Of a stretch of 64,000 nucleotides of DNA, positions 54,756 to 63,513 are shown piece after piece. The notes below the pieces were generated by a model that was given only the letters and a program-made list of their open reading frames with translations, searched no databases and had not been told where the DNA came from. Positions within the stretch are counted from its first letter, which is position 1. Every line of letters starts with the position of its first letter. The position numbers were made by a program, and so were the translations under genes. The DNA comes from Bacteroidaceae bacterium. GTDB lineage: Bacteria > Bacteroidota > Bacteroidia > Bacteroidales > Bacteroidaceae. Where the stretch lies: the NCBI GenBank assembly GCA_017466065.1, contig JAFTUV010000025.1, positions 62,001 to 126,000 of the forward strand, in the 5' to 3' direction.

Positions 54756-55790
54756 TTAATATAACACCTTACACTCTACATTCATTCCTGCCGCTACGCG
54801 CTCCAAGGCTTTACTGTCGTTATCTTTGGTAAAGTCGATTCGGATAGGTATGCGCTGCTCAATTTTTACAAAGTTTCCCGAAGAGTTATCTTGTGGCATA
54901 AGCGAGAAACTTGCACCTGTAGCATGTGAAACAGAGCGAACAACACCCTTGAACTTATGTTTGGATAAAGCATCCACTTCTATCTCCACTTCACAACCCT
55001 CGGTGATGTTGGCAGTCTGCGTCTCCTTGTAATTGGCTACTACCCATTTGTCCTCTGCATCAACAATATCAACCAATGTCTGCCCCTGCTGAATAAATTG
55101 TCCTTGCTGAATCGCTTTGCGGCCCATGTAACCATCACAAGGGGCGAGTATCACTGTATAGGAGAGGTTTAAAAGTGCCAATTCCAAAGCCGCCTCTGCC
55201 AACTTGATGCCTGCTTCGTTCTGGCCCAAACGGGTGTTCTGCTCCCGACCAAGCGACTGCATACTCTTCTTCTGACGGCAGAGCATTTCGTAACGTGCTT
55301 TGGCGACTAAATAAGCGGTATGCATATCGTCGTACTGCTGTCGTGTTACGGCATCCTGCTCGTATAGCGTGCTGAATCGTTTGTAATTGCGCTCTGCATT
55401 TTCGAGGTGTATATATGCCTCCTCTATGCTTGCATCAGTCACCGTAAGGTTAGTTTGCGTGGTTGAAATAACGTTATACATTGCATCCTTCCCTGTTATA
55501 GCATTGGCAAGATTTGCTTCGGCTTGTGCCACCATATAACGATACTCCGTATCCTCAATTATAACGAGTGTATCGCCTTTTGCAACTTTGGAATATTCGT
55601 CGAAGCGTACTTCCTTGATAAATCCTTGTACACGAGAATTTACGGGGACAATAAGTTGTTTGACTTGTGCATTTTCTGTAAACTCCACGCGACCAAGGTG
55701 GATGAACTTTTCGCATATCCAAAATATTGCTCCAAGCAACAATAAGCAAGCTGAGATATTGTAAATCAGTTTTTTTGTTTTTATTGTCAT
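54756..55790 (-). CDS. HlyD/EmrA-family membrane fusion protein
   Basis: 344 residues with one N-terminal membrane helix (LIYNISACLLLLGAIFWICEKFI), lipoyl half-motif (RVQGFIKEVRFDEYSKVAKGDTLVIIED), a coiled-coil hairpin (residues ~95-205) and second lipoyl/beta-barrel part (VILAPCDGYMGRKAIQQGQFIQQGQTLVDI). Periplasmic adaptor linking the MFS pump to the TolC-like channel. Twelve bases after tolC-like gene. Confidence 0.88.
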   Translation of the reverse strand: MTIKTKKLIYNISACLLLLGAIFWICEKFIHLGRVEFTENAQVKQLIVPVNSRVQGFIKEVRFDEYSKVAKGDTLVIIEDTEYRYMVAQAEANLANAITGKDAMYNVISTTQTNLTVTDASIEEAYIHLENAERNYKRFSTLYEQDAVTRQQYDDMHTAYLVAKARYEMLCRQKKSMQSLGREQNTRLGQNEAGIKLAEAALELALLNLSYTVILAPCDGYMGRKAIQQGQFIQQGQTLVDIVDAEDKWVVANYKETQTANITEGCEVEIEVDALSKHKFKGVVRSVSHATGASFSLMPQDNSSGNFVKIEQRIPIRIDFTKDNDSKALERVAAGMNVECKVLY

Positions 55791-55802
55791 AATATTATTT
55801 TT

Positions 55803-57116
55803 TTATAAATTGCCAGATGTATTTTTCAGTTTGTAATAGTTGAAAATTACGTTGATACGTGCATTTACCAATTGTAACTCGGCATCAAGTAGTTGATTTG
55901 ATGCATCTAACATATCGCTGACGAGTACGATGTCATTACGATAGCGGTTTTCTACAATACAATAATTCTCTTTGGCAAGTTGAAGACTTTTCTCCAATGT
56001 TGCTATTTCATCAAATGCTTCCATATATCTTGTATAGTCCGACTGTACAGTCAATGAAATCTGTTCCAGAGCATCATCTTGACGCCTGCGGCTTAACATT
56101 GTATGATATTGAGCCTGCTTTATACTCTTGTTTGCCTTATAAAGCGATGATAATTTGAATGAAGCAGCTATTCCGACATGCCAACAGTTGAAATTCTTGT
56201 TAATTACAGGTACTTCAATAGTTATCGGGCCGTCAAAATGGTTTGCAGCAATAAGCGTAATCGTAGGCCTACACTCGGCACGTGCTAACCTTTCGGCATA
56301 CTCTCCCATTTCAACGGCTAATGCCGACTGCTTCAAGGAGGGAGCATTGCTTTGTGCTGTCCGCTGCCAATAGGTTATTTCTTCTATCGGCAGCGCGCGC
56401 TCAAGGAGTGTTGTGTCAGGCTGAATCTTGGTTTCGGCCGGTAACCCCAACATTTTTGTTAGGTCATAGTTGAGAATATCCTTTGAGTTTTCAATGCGAC
56501 GGCGTGCGAGTTCCAAATTTTTGAGTTGCAACTCGTAGCGTGTAACATCATTTTTAAGTGCTACACCTGCGGCATTGCGGGCTTTTGTATCTTCGATGAT
56601 AACCTTTGCCAATTCGATATTCCGGTCATAGACCTTTATTGCATTATGTAGTTTGTACAGGTCGAGATAAAATCCTGTGAGCATAAACCGAATACGCGAA
56701 CGGGTTGCTTCACGATTTACACTCGCCATCTCCTCACCGAGTTTCGCCATCGCCACACTATTGCTGACAGTACCTCCGCCGTAGATAAGTTGAGTGGCTT
56801 GGACTGCAAAATTATTTCCGAAGTGTGGCATCTTGATATTCTGCCCATTTGAGAAATCTCTATCCATTAAAGTTCCATTGCCAAGATAGCTTGCCGACAG
56901 AGAGATATCAATATCAGGCAGATAACCGTTTTTAGCCACCTTGACACTTTGCTGTGCCTCGATGACTGCGGCATCCTCAATTTTCAACGCTTTGCTATTT
57001 TCATCGGCCAAAGCAAATATCTGCTCCAGCGTCAGTACATAAGATTCTTGGGCATAGCTACCCTTGGCCCATAATGATGCATACAGCACTATTATGAGCA
57101 AACGTACTTTGCTCAT
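55803..57116 (-). CDS. TolC-family outer-membrane efflux channel
   Basis: 437 residues with signal peptide (LLIIVLYASLWAKGSYA) and two homologous TolC halves: LTLEQIFALADENSKALKIEDAAVIEAQ near the start and a mirrored repeat in the second half (ITYWQRTAQSNAPSLKQSALAVEMGEYAERLARAE around residues 245-280). Coiled-coil helices and short strands fit the trimeric channel-tunnel. First gene of the efflux unit; promoter predicted 165 bases upstream. Confidence 0.88.
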   Translation of the reverse strand: MSKVRLLIIVLYASLWAKGSYAQESYVLTLEQIFALADENSKALKIEDAAVIEAQQSVKVAKNGYLPDIDISLSASYLGNGTLMDRDFSNGQNIKMPHFGNNFAVQATQLIYGGGTVSNSVAMAKLGEEMASVNREATRSRIRFMLTGFYLDLYKLHNAIKVYDRNIELAKVIIEDTKARNAAGVALKNDVTRYELQLKNLELARRRIENSKDILNYDLTKMLGLPAETKIQPDTTLLERALPIEEITYWQRTAQSNAPSLKQSALAVEMGEYAERLARAECRPTITLIAANHFDGPITIEVPVINKNFNCWHVGIAASFKLSSLYKANKSIKQAQYHTMLSRRRQDDALEQISLTVQSDYTRYMEAFDEIATLEKSLQLAKENYCIVENRYRNDIVLVSDMLDASNQLLDAELQLVNARINVIFNYYKLKNTSGNL

Positions 57117-57287
57117 TTGTTATAAATATTTAATAGTGATTATGTTATAGAATTACACCGACACTCAGTCCTCCCAATTTGTAGAAATATTATGATGATA
57201 CGGGATGTAAATACAAGCGACTGAAATGTAATAATGTAAGTTGGCGATTCTTCTCATATATTAAAGAACTTTGTGCTCTTCGGGATG

Positions 57288-57319
57288 CAAAAGTAAGAAA
57301 AATAGTGCAAAGTTGCAAG
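57288..57319 (-). promoter_or_regulatory. Promoter of the efflux operon
   Basis: On the minus strand CTTG (complement of 57316-57319), 20 bases, TACTTTTG (complement of 57288-57295). Matches the consensus except the first -33 base. Start near 57281. Confidence 0.6.
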
Positions 57320-57430
57320 GTTGCTTTTTGATATATTTTTTACGAGAATAATATAATGTAATGATTTTATAAATAGTGGATATGTCAGATTGGTAAATAT
57401 ATTTTATTGATAGATGAAAATGATATGACA

Positions 57431-57472
57431 TAAGAAATATGTTGCAGAGAATTTTCAACAACATATTTCTTA
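57431..57472 (-). terminator. TPR gene terminator
   Basis: 14-base stem TAAGAAATATGTTG with its complement around a 14-base loop, just past the minus-strand stop. Confidence 0.65.
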
Positions 57473-57483
57473 ACATAAAGAGT

Positions 57484-59682
57484 TTACACAAGAATATCGC
57501 GTAATAGTAGCAATTCGTCTTCCGATGTTCCTCGTGCAATAAGTATTTCCTTGTCCATGAAGATATTCTCTATCAGTCTGTCATTGCTTTGATAGAGTTC
57601 TTTGGCTTGTCTGTATAATTCTATTGCACGCTTGCGATTGTTGCTTACCCATTCTACATGTGCCGCATTCATGTAATCTTCACTTTTAGCCTTTTTGCTC
57701 GATAGTATCTTTTCATAATAGCAGCGTGATTGCTCGTCTTGTCCGGTAACAAAAGAGCACCACGCTATTGCACGCTTTGCACGCAACGATTCGGGTCGCA
57801 GGTACTCCACTTTGAAGAAACGGCCGAATGCCTCTTCGTAGCGTTTCAGTGATGCCAGACATTCACCGGTTTGAAACAACAGAGACATATTCTCCGGTGC
57901 AATCTCTTCGGCTGTTTCATAATAGTGTAGCGCATTGTTGAACTCGCCAAGCAGGCGGTAGCATTGTGCCATGTGTCTTATTGTCCACAAAGTGTCGGGT
58001 TTCACTATATCGGCTTTTGTATAGTAATCTATAGCTTTGCGGTATTCTCCCTGTTTTTGCAGGCTGTATCCCATTTTCTGATAGAATTGTGCATCGTGAC
58101 GACTGTCGCAGTCTTTTGCCTCATACATCACTCCGCAGTTGTATGCCTCGGTGTAATACTCCTTCTCAATAAGATAATTGAATGTTTTCAGGATAGAGCT
58201 GCTGCGATCCAATAGGAACGATAACGATTGGCTTTCAAGTAAATTGAGCGATAGAGTAAAGGGGTCACTGAAATCATGACGGAAGTGTGACAGTTTAAAA
58301 AAGCGGTACAGGTCCTGAATATATTGGTTCCCGGTTATTTCTGCTTCCTTTTCTGTCGGCACCTCGTTGCTTGTATCGTGTGTCTCGTCTTCGCCGCTGT
58401 CTATCTGTTGCATCAGCATCTCTCGCTGTTCGTTCGGTACTTGGCCGAATGCAAAACAGAAAGAATATTTGTCGCTGTTGCAGAATTGTCGCGACGAACA
58501 TATTGCACCTAAGATGCTTTTCGATATATTTCTGTTGCTTGGTAATATTTCCGATATTTGCGGTACAACATTGTCGAATGGCCGGAACCAATTAACAAGT
58601 TCGTTAAAGAACGGAAAACGTTTCAGTTGCGAGAAGGTACTCATATACACATCGGCACCTTCAATCTGCCACTTGGTCATCTCCTCTATTTTGTCTTTTA
58701 TCTTGTCTTGTTCTATCCATGCTTTCCACTCGGGGTTCTGCCCTTCGTCTTCCATCTCTTTTATGAGGTCTATCCCAATTTTGTTACTCCCTATATTGGG
58801 GTTTTTCATCATAGCAGGTATAATCTCTTCGCGCATCTTTTTATCAATCTTTTGTGTTTCGCGGCTGCGCAGAAGTTGTATCTGTGTTGTTTCGATGCGT
58901 TTAAGTATTGTGGTATTCTCTTTTAACGATTCTAATGCAGCATTTAGGGCTGGATAATATTTTATGCGTTTTTCGTTGGCGGTAAGAATTATTACAAGGC
59001 CTGTCAGCGCTCTTACTGCAATGTCGCTTTCATCATGCATGGAAAGGTTACACAACATAACGGCCTTTTGCGGGTCGAAGCATTTCAGCATGCCTAAAGT
59101 TACAGCACTTACAAGTGTTGCTCTGTCGTTTATACCTATTTTTCGTTCGGTAAGCAATGAATAGATTTCATTTAGAGTCGATTTTGTCGGGTTTGTGCAA
59201 CACCAAATGCGCATGAAAGCCTCTGCAAGTAATTTCTCGTGTTGGTCGGCAAGTTCTCTGTTTATACTTTTTCTTTCACTTTCGGGAAGAATATTTGTTA
59301 CGGATAGGTTTGCTGCATTCTCGGCGAGTTGTATACGTAATCTTTCGGCATCGGTGCTATTCTTGTATTTACGTCGATGCTGCGAATATACCGATAAGGA
59401 ATGTTCGCTCTCACGTGCTATGGCAATCTCATCGTTAAGCATATAACATTTTCCTATCAATTCGCAGCGCAGGCGTTGTCTGTCGGGGTCGGGCATTCCT
59501 ATGCTGAAATAATCGAGCATGTATCGATATGCCGTTTCTATTTCGGTGTATCGTGTGCGTAATTCCCAATTGTTAATTTCTTCAATACTTTCTCCAAGAA
59601 TTTCAATAGCTTGTTTCAGCCTCTCATCTTGCAAAAATGTATTTGCCATACGTCGTATCTCGATTATTCTTTTGGCTTCCAT
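57484..59682 (-). CDS. Tetratricopeptide repeat protein
   Basis: 732 residues without signal peptide. The N-terminal ~450 residues are helical, of no recognised family, perhaps a HEAT/TPR-like solenoid (RELADQHEKLLAEAFMRIWC, TLVSAVTLGMLKCFDPQKAVML). Residues ~530-700 contain clear TPRs: AQFYQKMGYSLQKQGEYRKAI, LWTIRHMAQCYRLLGEFNNAL, MSLLFQTGECLASLKRYEEAF, KRAIAWCSFVTGQDEQSRCYY. Cytoplasmic protein-interaction scaffold; function unknown. Monocistronic, upstream of and codirectional with the efflux operon but with its own terminator. Confidence 0.8.
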   Translation of the reverse strand: MEAKRIIEIRRMANTFLQDERLKQAIEILGESIEEINNWELRTRYTEIETAYRYMLDYFSIGMPDPDRQRLRCELIGKCYMLNDEIAIARESEHSLSVYSQHRRKYKNSTDAERLRIQLAENAANLSVTNILPESERKSINRELADQHEKLLAEAFMRIWCCTNPTKSTLNEIYSLLTERKIGINDRATLVSAVTLGMLKCFDPQKAVMLCNLSMHDESDIAVRALTGLVIILTANEKRIKYYPALNAALESLKENTTILKRIETTQIQLLRSRETQKIDKKMREEIIPAMMKNPNIGSNKIGIDLIKEMEDEGQNPEWKAWIEQDKIKDKIEEMTKWQIEGADVYMSTFSQLKRFPFFNELVNWFRPFDNVVPQISEILPSNRNISKSILGAICSSRQFCNSDKYSFCFAFGQVPNEQREMLMQQIDSGEDETHDTSNEVPTEKEAEITGNQYIQDLYRFFKLSHFRHDFSDPFTLSLNLLESQSLSFLLDRSSSILKTFNYLIEKEYYTEAYNCGVMYEAKDCDSRHDAQFYQKMGYSLQKQGEYRKAIDYYTKADIVKPDTLWTIRHMAQCYRLLGEFNNALHYYETAEEIAPENMSLLFQTGECLASLKRYEEAFGRFFKVEYLRPESLRAKRAIAWCSFVTGQDEQSRCYYEKILSSKKAKSEDYMNAAHVEWVSNNRKRAIELYRQAKELYQSNDRLIENIFMDKEILIARGTSEDELLLLRDILV

Positions 59683-59742
59683 ACCTCTTTACAATTCTTA
59701 AATATGAATCTTTTATAAATGTCTGCTCTCCTTATATACAAA

Positions 59743-59774
59743 CATAAACAGCGTGGCGTGCCACGCTGTTTATG
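59743..59774. terminator. pgk terminator
   Basis: Perfect 15-base stem CATAAACAGCGTGGC with complement and GT loop right after the minus-strand pgk stop. Confidence 0.8.
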
Positions 59775-59791
59775 CCTATAAAGAAATAAAT

Positions 59792-61042
59792 TTATTCACC
59801 TTTGATTGCTGCTACGCCGGGAAGAACCTTGCCCTCGATAGCTTCAAGAAGTGCACCACCACCTGTTGAGATGTATGAAACCTGCTCTGCCATACCAAAT
59901 TTGTTGATACAAGCAACAGAGTCACCACCACCAATGAGCGAGAATGCACCGTTTGCAGTAGCCTTACCGATAGCCTCGGCAATAGCACGTGAGCCGGCTG
60001 TGAAGTTGTCAAACTCGAATACACCTGCAGGGCCGTTCCAAAGGATTGTTTTTGCATCCTCTATGGCTGCAGCAAATGCTTTGCGGGCCTCGGGACCTGC
60101 ATCCAAGCCTTCCCAACCTTCGGGAATATCGCTTACAGGAACAATCTGTGTGTTGGCATCGTTAGAGAATGCATCAGCAGCAACACAATCGGTCGCCAAT
60201 ACAAGGTTTACACCTTTTGCTTTAGCCTGCTCGATGATGTCGAGTGCCAATTGCAATTTATCATCCTCAACTATTGAATTACCTACTTTGCCACCTTGTG
60301 CCTTTGCAAAAGTATATGTCATACCACCGCAAAGGATAAGGTTGTCAACCTTGTCCATAAGGTTTTCGATAATACCGATTTTTGTTGAAACCTTCGAACC
60401 ACCCATGATTGCGGTGAAAGGACGTTTAATGTCTTTCAGTATGTTGTCAACAGCCTTAACTTCTTTCTCCATAAGATAACCAAGCATCTTGTTGTCATCG
60501 CTGAAGTAGTCGGCAATGACAGCTGTTGAAGCATGACGACGGTGCGCTGTACCGAAAGCGTCGTTGATGTAGCAGTCGGCATACGAAGCCAAAGTCTTCG
60601 AGAACTCTTTCTGTGACTCCTTCATGGCTTTCTTTGCATCGTTGTATGCGGGGTCCTCTTTATCGATACCTACAGGCTTGCCTTCCTCCTCGGGATAGAA
60701 ACGAAGGTTCTCGAGCATAAGCACCTCACCCGGTTTCAAAGCAGCAGCAACCTCGGCAGCTTTTGCGCAGTCGGGAGCAAACTGTACGGGAACACCAAGT
60801 TTTTCGGCAACTGCGTCAACAATCTGGCTCAAAGAGAATTTTGCATTCACTTTACCTTTGGGCTTACCCATATGTGACATGATAATGAGTGCACCACCAT
60901 CGGCCAATACCTTCTTCAATGTGGGGAGAGCACCGCGAATACGTGTGTCATCGGTAATTTTACCCTCTTCGTTCAATGGAACGTTGAAGTCAACACGAAC
61001 GATTGCCTTTTTGCCGGCAAATTTAAAATTGTCAATTGTCAT
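59792..61042 (-). CDS. pgk: Phosphoglycerate kinase
   Basis: 416-residue glycolytic enzyme making ATP from 1,3-bisphosphoglycerate. N-terminal substrate domain: [28 protein letters not shown] (residues ~15-42), [19 protein letters not shown], and [16 protein letters not shown]-terminal nucleotide domain: [33 protein letters not shown] and [14 protein letters not shown]. Complete. A TATTTTTG -7 box (61111-61118, minus) is ~70 bases upstream. Confidence 0.97.
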   Translation of the reverse strand: MTIDNFKFAGKKAIVRVDFNVPLNEEGKITDDTRIRGALPTLKKVLADGGALIIMSHMGKPKGKVNAKFSLSQIVDAVAEKLGVPVQFAPDCAKAAEVAAALKPGEVLMLENLRFYPEEEGKPVGIDKEDPAYNDAKKAMKESQKEFSKTLASYADCYINDAFGTAHRRHASTAVIADYFSDDNKMLGYLMEKEVKAVDNILKDIKRPFTAIMGGSKVSTKIGIIENLMDKVDNLILCGGMTYTFAKAQGGKVGNSIVEDDKLQLALDIIEQAKAKGVNLVLATDCVAADAFSNDANTQIVPVSDIPEGWEGLDAGPEARKAFAAAIEDAKTILWNGPAGVFEFDNFTAGSRAIAEAIGKATANGAFSLIGGGDSVACINKFGMAEQVSYISTGGGALLEAIEGKVLPGVAAIKGE

Positions 61043-61349
61043 GATTATAATTTATTGGGTTAATTAATAATGTATCATTTTAATTATGTATGGCTCGATG
61101 CCATTCTTTGCAAAAATACTATTTTAAAATAATAAAACGATAAAAACCGTTTTAAATTTATTAAAATAATTTTTTTACTCTTTTATATCCTCTTTAGCTT
61201 TTGTTTATTTGTCATAAACAGCCGCATCCTATATTTGAGCTTAAACTCGAATATATACTGCACTCTCTGTGAAAAACAAAGTTAACTTTGTTTTTTTTCG
61301 CTCGTTTTTTGTTTATATTTGCACAAAACATGAATTTAAATCAAATAAT
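61043..61349. other. Divergent intergenic region, pgk / sialidase
   Basis: 307 bases, very AT-rich. Holds the pgk -7 box, a 24-base perfect palindrome (61272-61295; core AAAGTTAACTTT) and the sialidase -7 box TATATTTG (61314-61321). No ORF. Confidence 0.55.
61272..61295. promoter_or_regulatory. Palindrome upstream of the sialidase gene, possible operator
   Basis: 24-base perfect palindrome, core AAAGTTAACTTT, overlapping the expected -33 region and 18 bases before the -7 box at 61314. The size and position fit a dimeric repressor or activator site; AT-richness makes chance occurrence possible. Confidence 0.4.
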
Positions 61350-62675
61350 ATGAGGAAATTTCTATTGTCTGCTGCTTTTCTTTTTTCAGCAGCACTTGTT
61401 TCGGCGGGTGACGATGGAACCGCAAAAAAAGGTTACGACCTTTTTCCGACACCCACAACACAGGCTATTCCGTACCGTATACCGGCAATTGCAAAAACAG
61501 TTGACGGCAGGTTGGTGGCGGTGGCCGATTACCGCTTCTGTCGTGCCGATATTGGTAACGGACGTATCGATTTACATTGCAGAATAAGTGATGACAACGG
61601 TGCTACGTGGGGCGATATTTTTACAATAATCTCGGGTGACGGAAAGAAAATCGACAATAATCCCAATAAATCGCTTATGGCCGGCTATGGCGACCCGGCT
61701 ATTGTGGCCGACAGGGAGAGTAATCGTATATTGCTTATCTGTGTTTGTGGTTATCAAACATATTTTGCTGCAACACGTGAATACCCCAATCAGGTGGCGC
61801 GGCTTTACAGCAACGACGGAGGTCTCACTTGGAGCGAGCCCGAGGTTATTACCGAACAGTTCTATGCTCCCATAGACAACTCTCCAGTAGGTCCTATAAA
61901 ATCGATGTTCATAGGTTCGGGACGAATATTCCAAAGTTCCGTTACAAAGGTGGGTGATTATTATCGTTTGTATGCGGCTATGCTTGCCCGCGACAATAAG
62001 GGGCAGTTCTGTAATTTTGTTGTCTACTCCGACGATTTTGGCGGTAAATGGAATATTTTGGGTGGGGCAGAGGCTGCACCTGTTCCTTATGGTGGTGATG
62101 AACCGAAAACCGAGGAGTTGCCCGATGGCTCCATCCTGTTAAGTTCGCGTTGCGGTGGTGGTCGCCTTTATAATATTTTCACCTTTACCGATGCCGGTAA
62201 GGCTGTCGGCTATTGGGGCGAACATGCATTCTCCGGTGTCGATAATAATGGTGTTACGGCTGTAAACAATTCGTGTAATGGCGAGGTTATGGTGTTGCCT
62301 GTTACACGAAAGAGCGATGGAAAAGATATGTTCATTGCACTACAGTCGTTGCCTTTCGGTTCGGGGCGTAGCAATGTAGGTATATATTACAAGGTGTTGG
62401 AGGGTTTCTCCGATTACAATTATCCCAAGAATTTTGCAAAGGATTGGGACGGGAAGTATCAAATTAGTAATCTTTCTTCGGCTTATTCCACAATGATTCA
62501 GCAGGCCGATGGCAAAATAGCATTCCTTTATGAGGAGGATACATATAAAACACAGGGCGGTGGTTACACCATTGTTTATAAGGATGTTTCGGTAGAGGAG
62601 ATAACCGGCGGCCGGTTTGTATATAATCCGGCAGTAGACAGGGGCGGATTTGTTATCGGTACGCTTGATAAATAA
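61350..62675 (+). CDS. Exo-alpha-sialidase (GH33)
   Basis: 441 residues from the ATG at 61350 (preceding codons from 61269 include the -7 box and so are not translated). Signal peptide MRKFLLSAAFLFSAALVSAG. GH33 features: YRIPAI (RIP motif, catalytic arginine), Asp-boxes SDDNGATWGD and SNDGGLTWSE, a degenerate SDDFGGKWNI, Glu/Tyr nucleophile region and Arg triad (SSRCGGGRLYN, QSLPFGSGRSNVG). Releases sialic acids from mucin or glycoproteins in the periplasm or at the surface. No nan catabolic genes are adjacent. Single gene. Confidence 0.92.
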   Translation: MRKFLLSAAFLFSAALVSAGDDGTAKKGYDLFPTPTTQAIPYRIPAIAKTVDGRLVAVADYRFCRADIGNGRIDLHCRISDDNGATWGDIFTIISGDGKKIDNNPNKSLMAGYGDPAIVADRESNRILLICVCGYQTYFAATREYPNQVARLYSNDGGLTWSEPEVITEQFYAPIDNSPVGPIKSMFIGSGRIFQSSVTKVGDYYRLYAAMLARDNKGQFCNFVVYSDDFGGKWNILGGAEAAPVPYGGDEPKTEELPDGSILLSSRCGGGRLYNIFTFTDAGKAVGYWGEHAFSGVDNNGVTAVNNSCNGEVMVLPVTRKSDGKDMFIALQSLPFGSGRSNVGIYYKVLEGFSDYNYPKNFAKDWDGKYQISNLSSAYSTMIQQADGKIAFLYEEDTYKTQGGGYTIVYKDVSVEEITGGRFVYNPAVDRGGFVIGTLDK

Positions 62676-62713
62676 AAATAACGAGTTGGCCCCAAGGCCA
62701 ACTCGTTATTTTT
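62674..62713. terminator. Sialidase terminator, bidirectional
   Basis: 18-base stem (AAAAATAACGAGTTGGCC and complement) with CCAA loop and T-rich flank, between convergent genes. Confidence 0.9.
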
Positions 62714-62726
62714 ATAATTGTATTAT

Positions 62727-62933
62727 TTACTTAAGGGCGAAGATTTCCTCTTCCTCTGCAACGCAAGAGAATACTTTGTCCTCGCGGAGCAACCAACCAA
62801 GACCCAAGTAAAGTTCTTTGTCTTTCAATTTTGTAGCTTTCTTAATTTCTTTCAATGTAAGACCTTCTGTTTCATTGAGGGCGTTCCAAATACGACCTGC
62901 AAAATCACCAGCCATTTCTGTAATCATAATCAT
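62727..62933 (-). CDS. Winged-helix DUF2582 protein
   Basis: 68 residues, small winged-helix domain: GRIWNALNETEGLTLKEI, KATKLKDKELYLGLGWLLRED and KVFSCVAEEEEIFAL. Members are widespread in Bacteroidetes with unknown function and may bind DNA or partner proteins. Monocistronic. Confidence 0.8.
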   Translation of the reverse strand: MIMITEMAGDFAGRIWNALNETEGLTLKEIKKATKLKDKELYLGLGWLLREDKVFSCVAEEEEIFALK

Positions 62934-63048
62934 AATTTTTTAATTCAACTTATATCGTTCTGTTTAAAACGGTTGCAAAGGTACTTCTTTTTTTTATAAT
63001 GACAATACCGAGAATGGTATTTTTATCAAATTTAATGCAAAAAAGTGT

Positions 63049-63507
63049 CTATTTATCATTTTTTTGCATATACTCTACCCAAATTATAGCAGCTTCCTCT
63101 ACCATTTTGACACATGGACGCTTCTTGTAATACTCTGCTGTACGTGCTTCCGGGGTAGGAGGTGTCGGGCTGTTTTTTACCAAACCCAACAGTTCGCCAC
63201 AAATGAGCGAACCATTGCGTTTCTCGAACTCTGCTGCCAACTTCTGTACCAACTTGTAATTGGCCTCTTTCCCTTCACTGTTTCTCCCCTCTGTGCAGCC
63301 TGTTTCCAAACCGGCAATCATAAACAGCCCACATGCGGCACCGCAAGTCTGGCGCATACGGCCTATTCCTCCACCGAACGATGCAGCCATCTTAAGTGCT
63401 TGTTCACGAGTGAAACCATACATATCGGCAAATGCTGCCACAACCGATTGTGAGCAGTTGTATCCCTCTTTAAAAAGAGATACGGCAAGTTCTATTCTTT
63501 CTTCCAT
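63049..63507 (-). CDS. C_GCAxxG_C_C family redox-type protein
   Basis: 152 residues with the named cysteine pattern: YNCSQSVVAAF, RMRQTCGAACGLFMIAG, TGCTEG and SLICGELLGL. Such proteins probably bind a metal or an iron-sulfur cluster; function is unknown. Six bases after the M3 peptidase gene on the same strand, so likely co-transcribed. Confidence 0.85.
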   Translation of the reverse strand: MEERIELAVSLFKEGYNCSQSVVAAFADMYGFTREQALKMAASFGGGIGRMRQTCGAACGLFMIAGLETGCTEGRNSEGKEANYKLVQKLAAEFEKRNGSLICGELLGLVKNSPTPPTPEARTAEYYKKRPCVKMVEEAAIIWVEYMQKNDK

Positions 63508-63513
63508 AGCTTC

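Larger units (their letters stand above)
57117..57483. other. Intergenic region with long leader of the efflux operon
   Basis: 367 bases between the TPR gene (its terminator at 57431-57472) and the efflux operon. It contains the operon promoter (57288-57319) and a leader of about 165 bases. No conserved RNA fold or regulator gene was identified. Confidence 0.5.

Noticed and set aside
57261..57539. 92-codon frame downstream of the TPR gene
   Set aside because: Crosses the terminator and promoter; low-complexity AT-rich composition.
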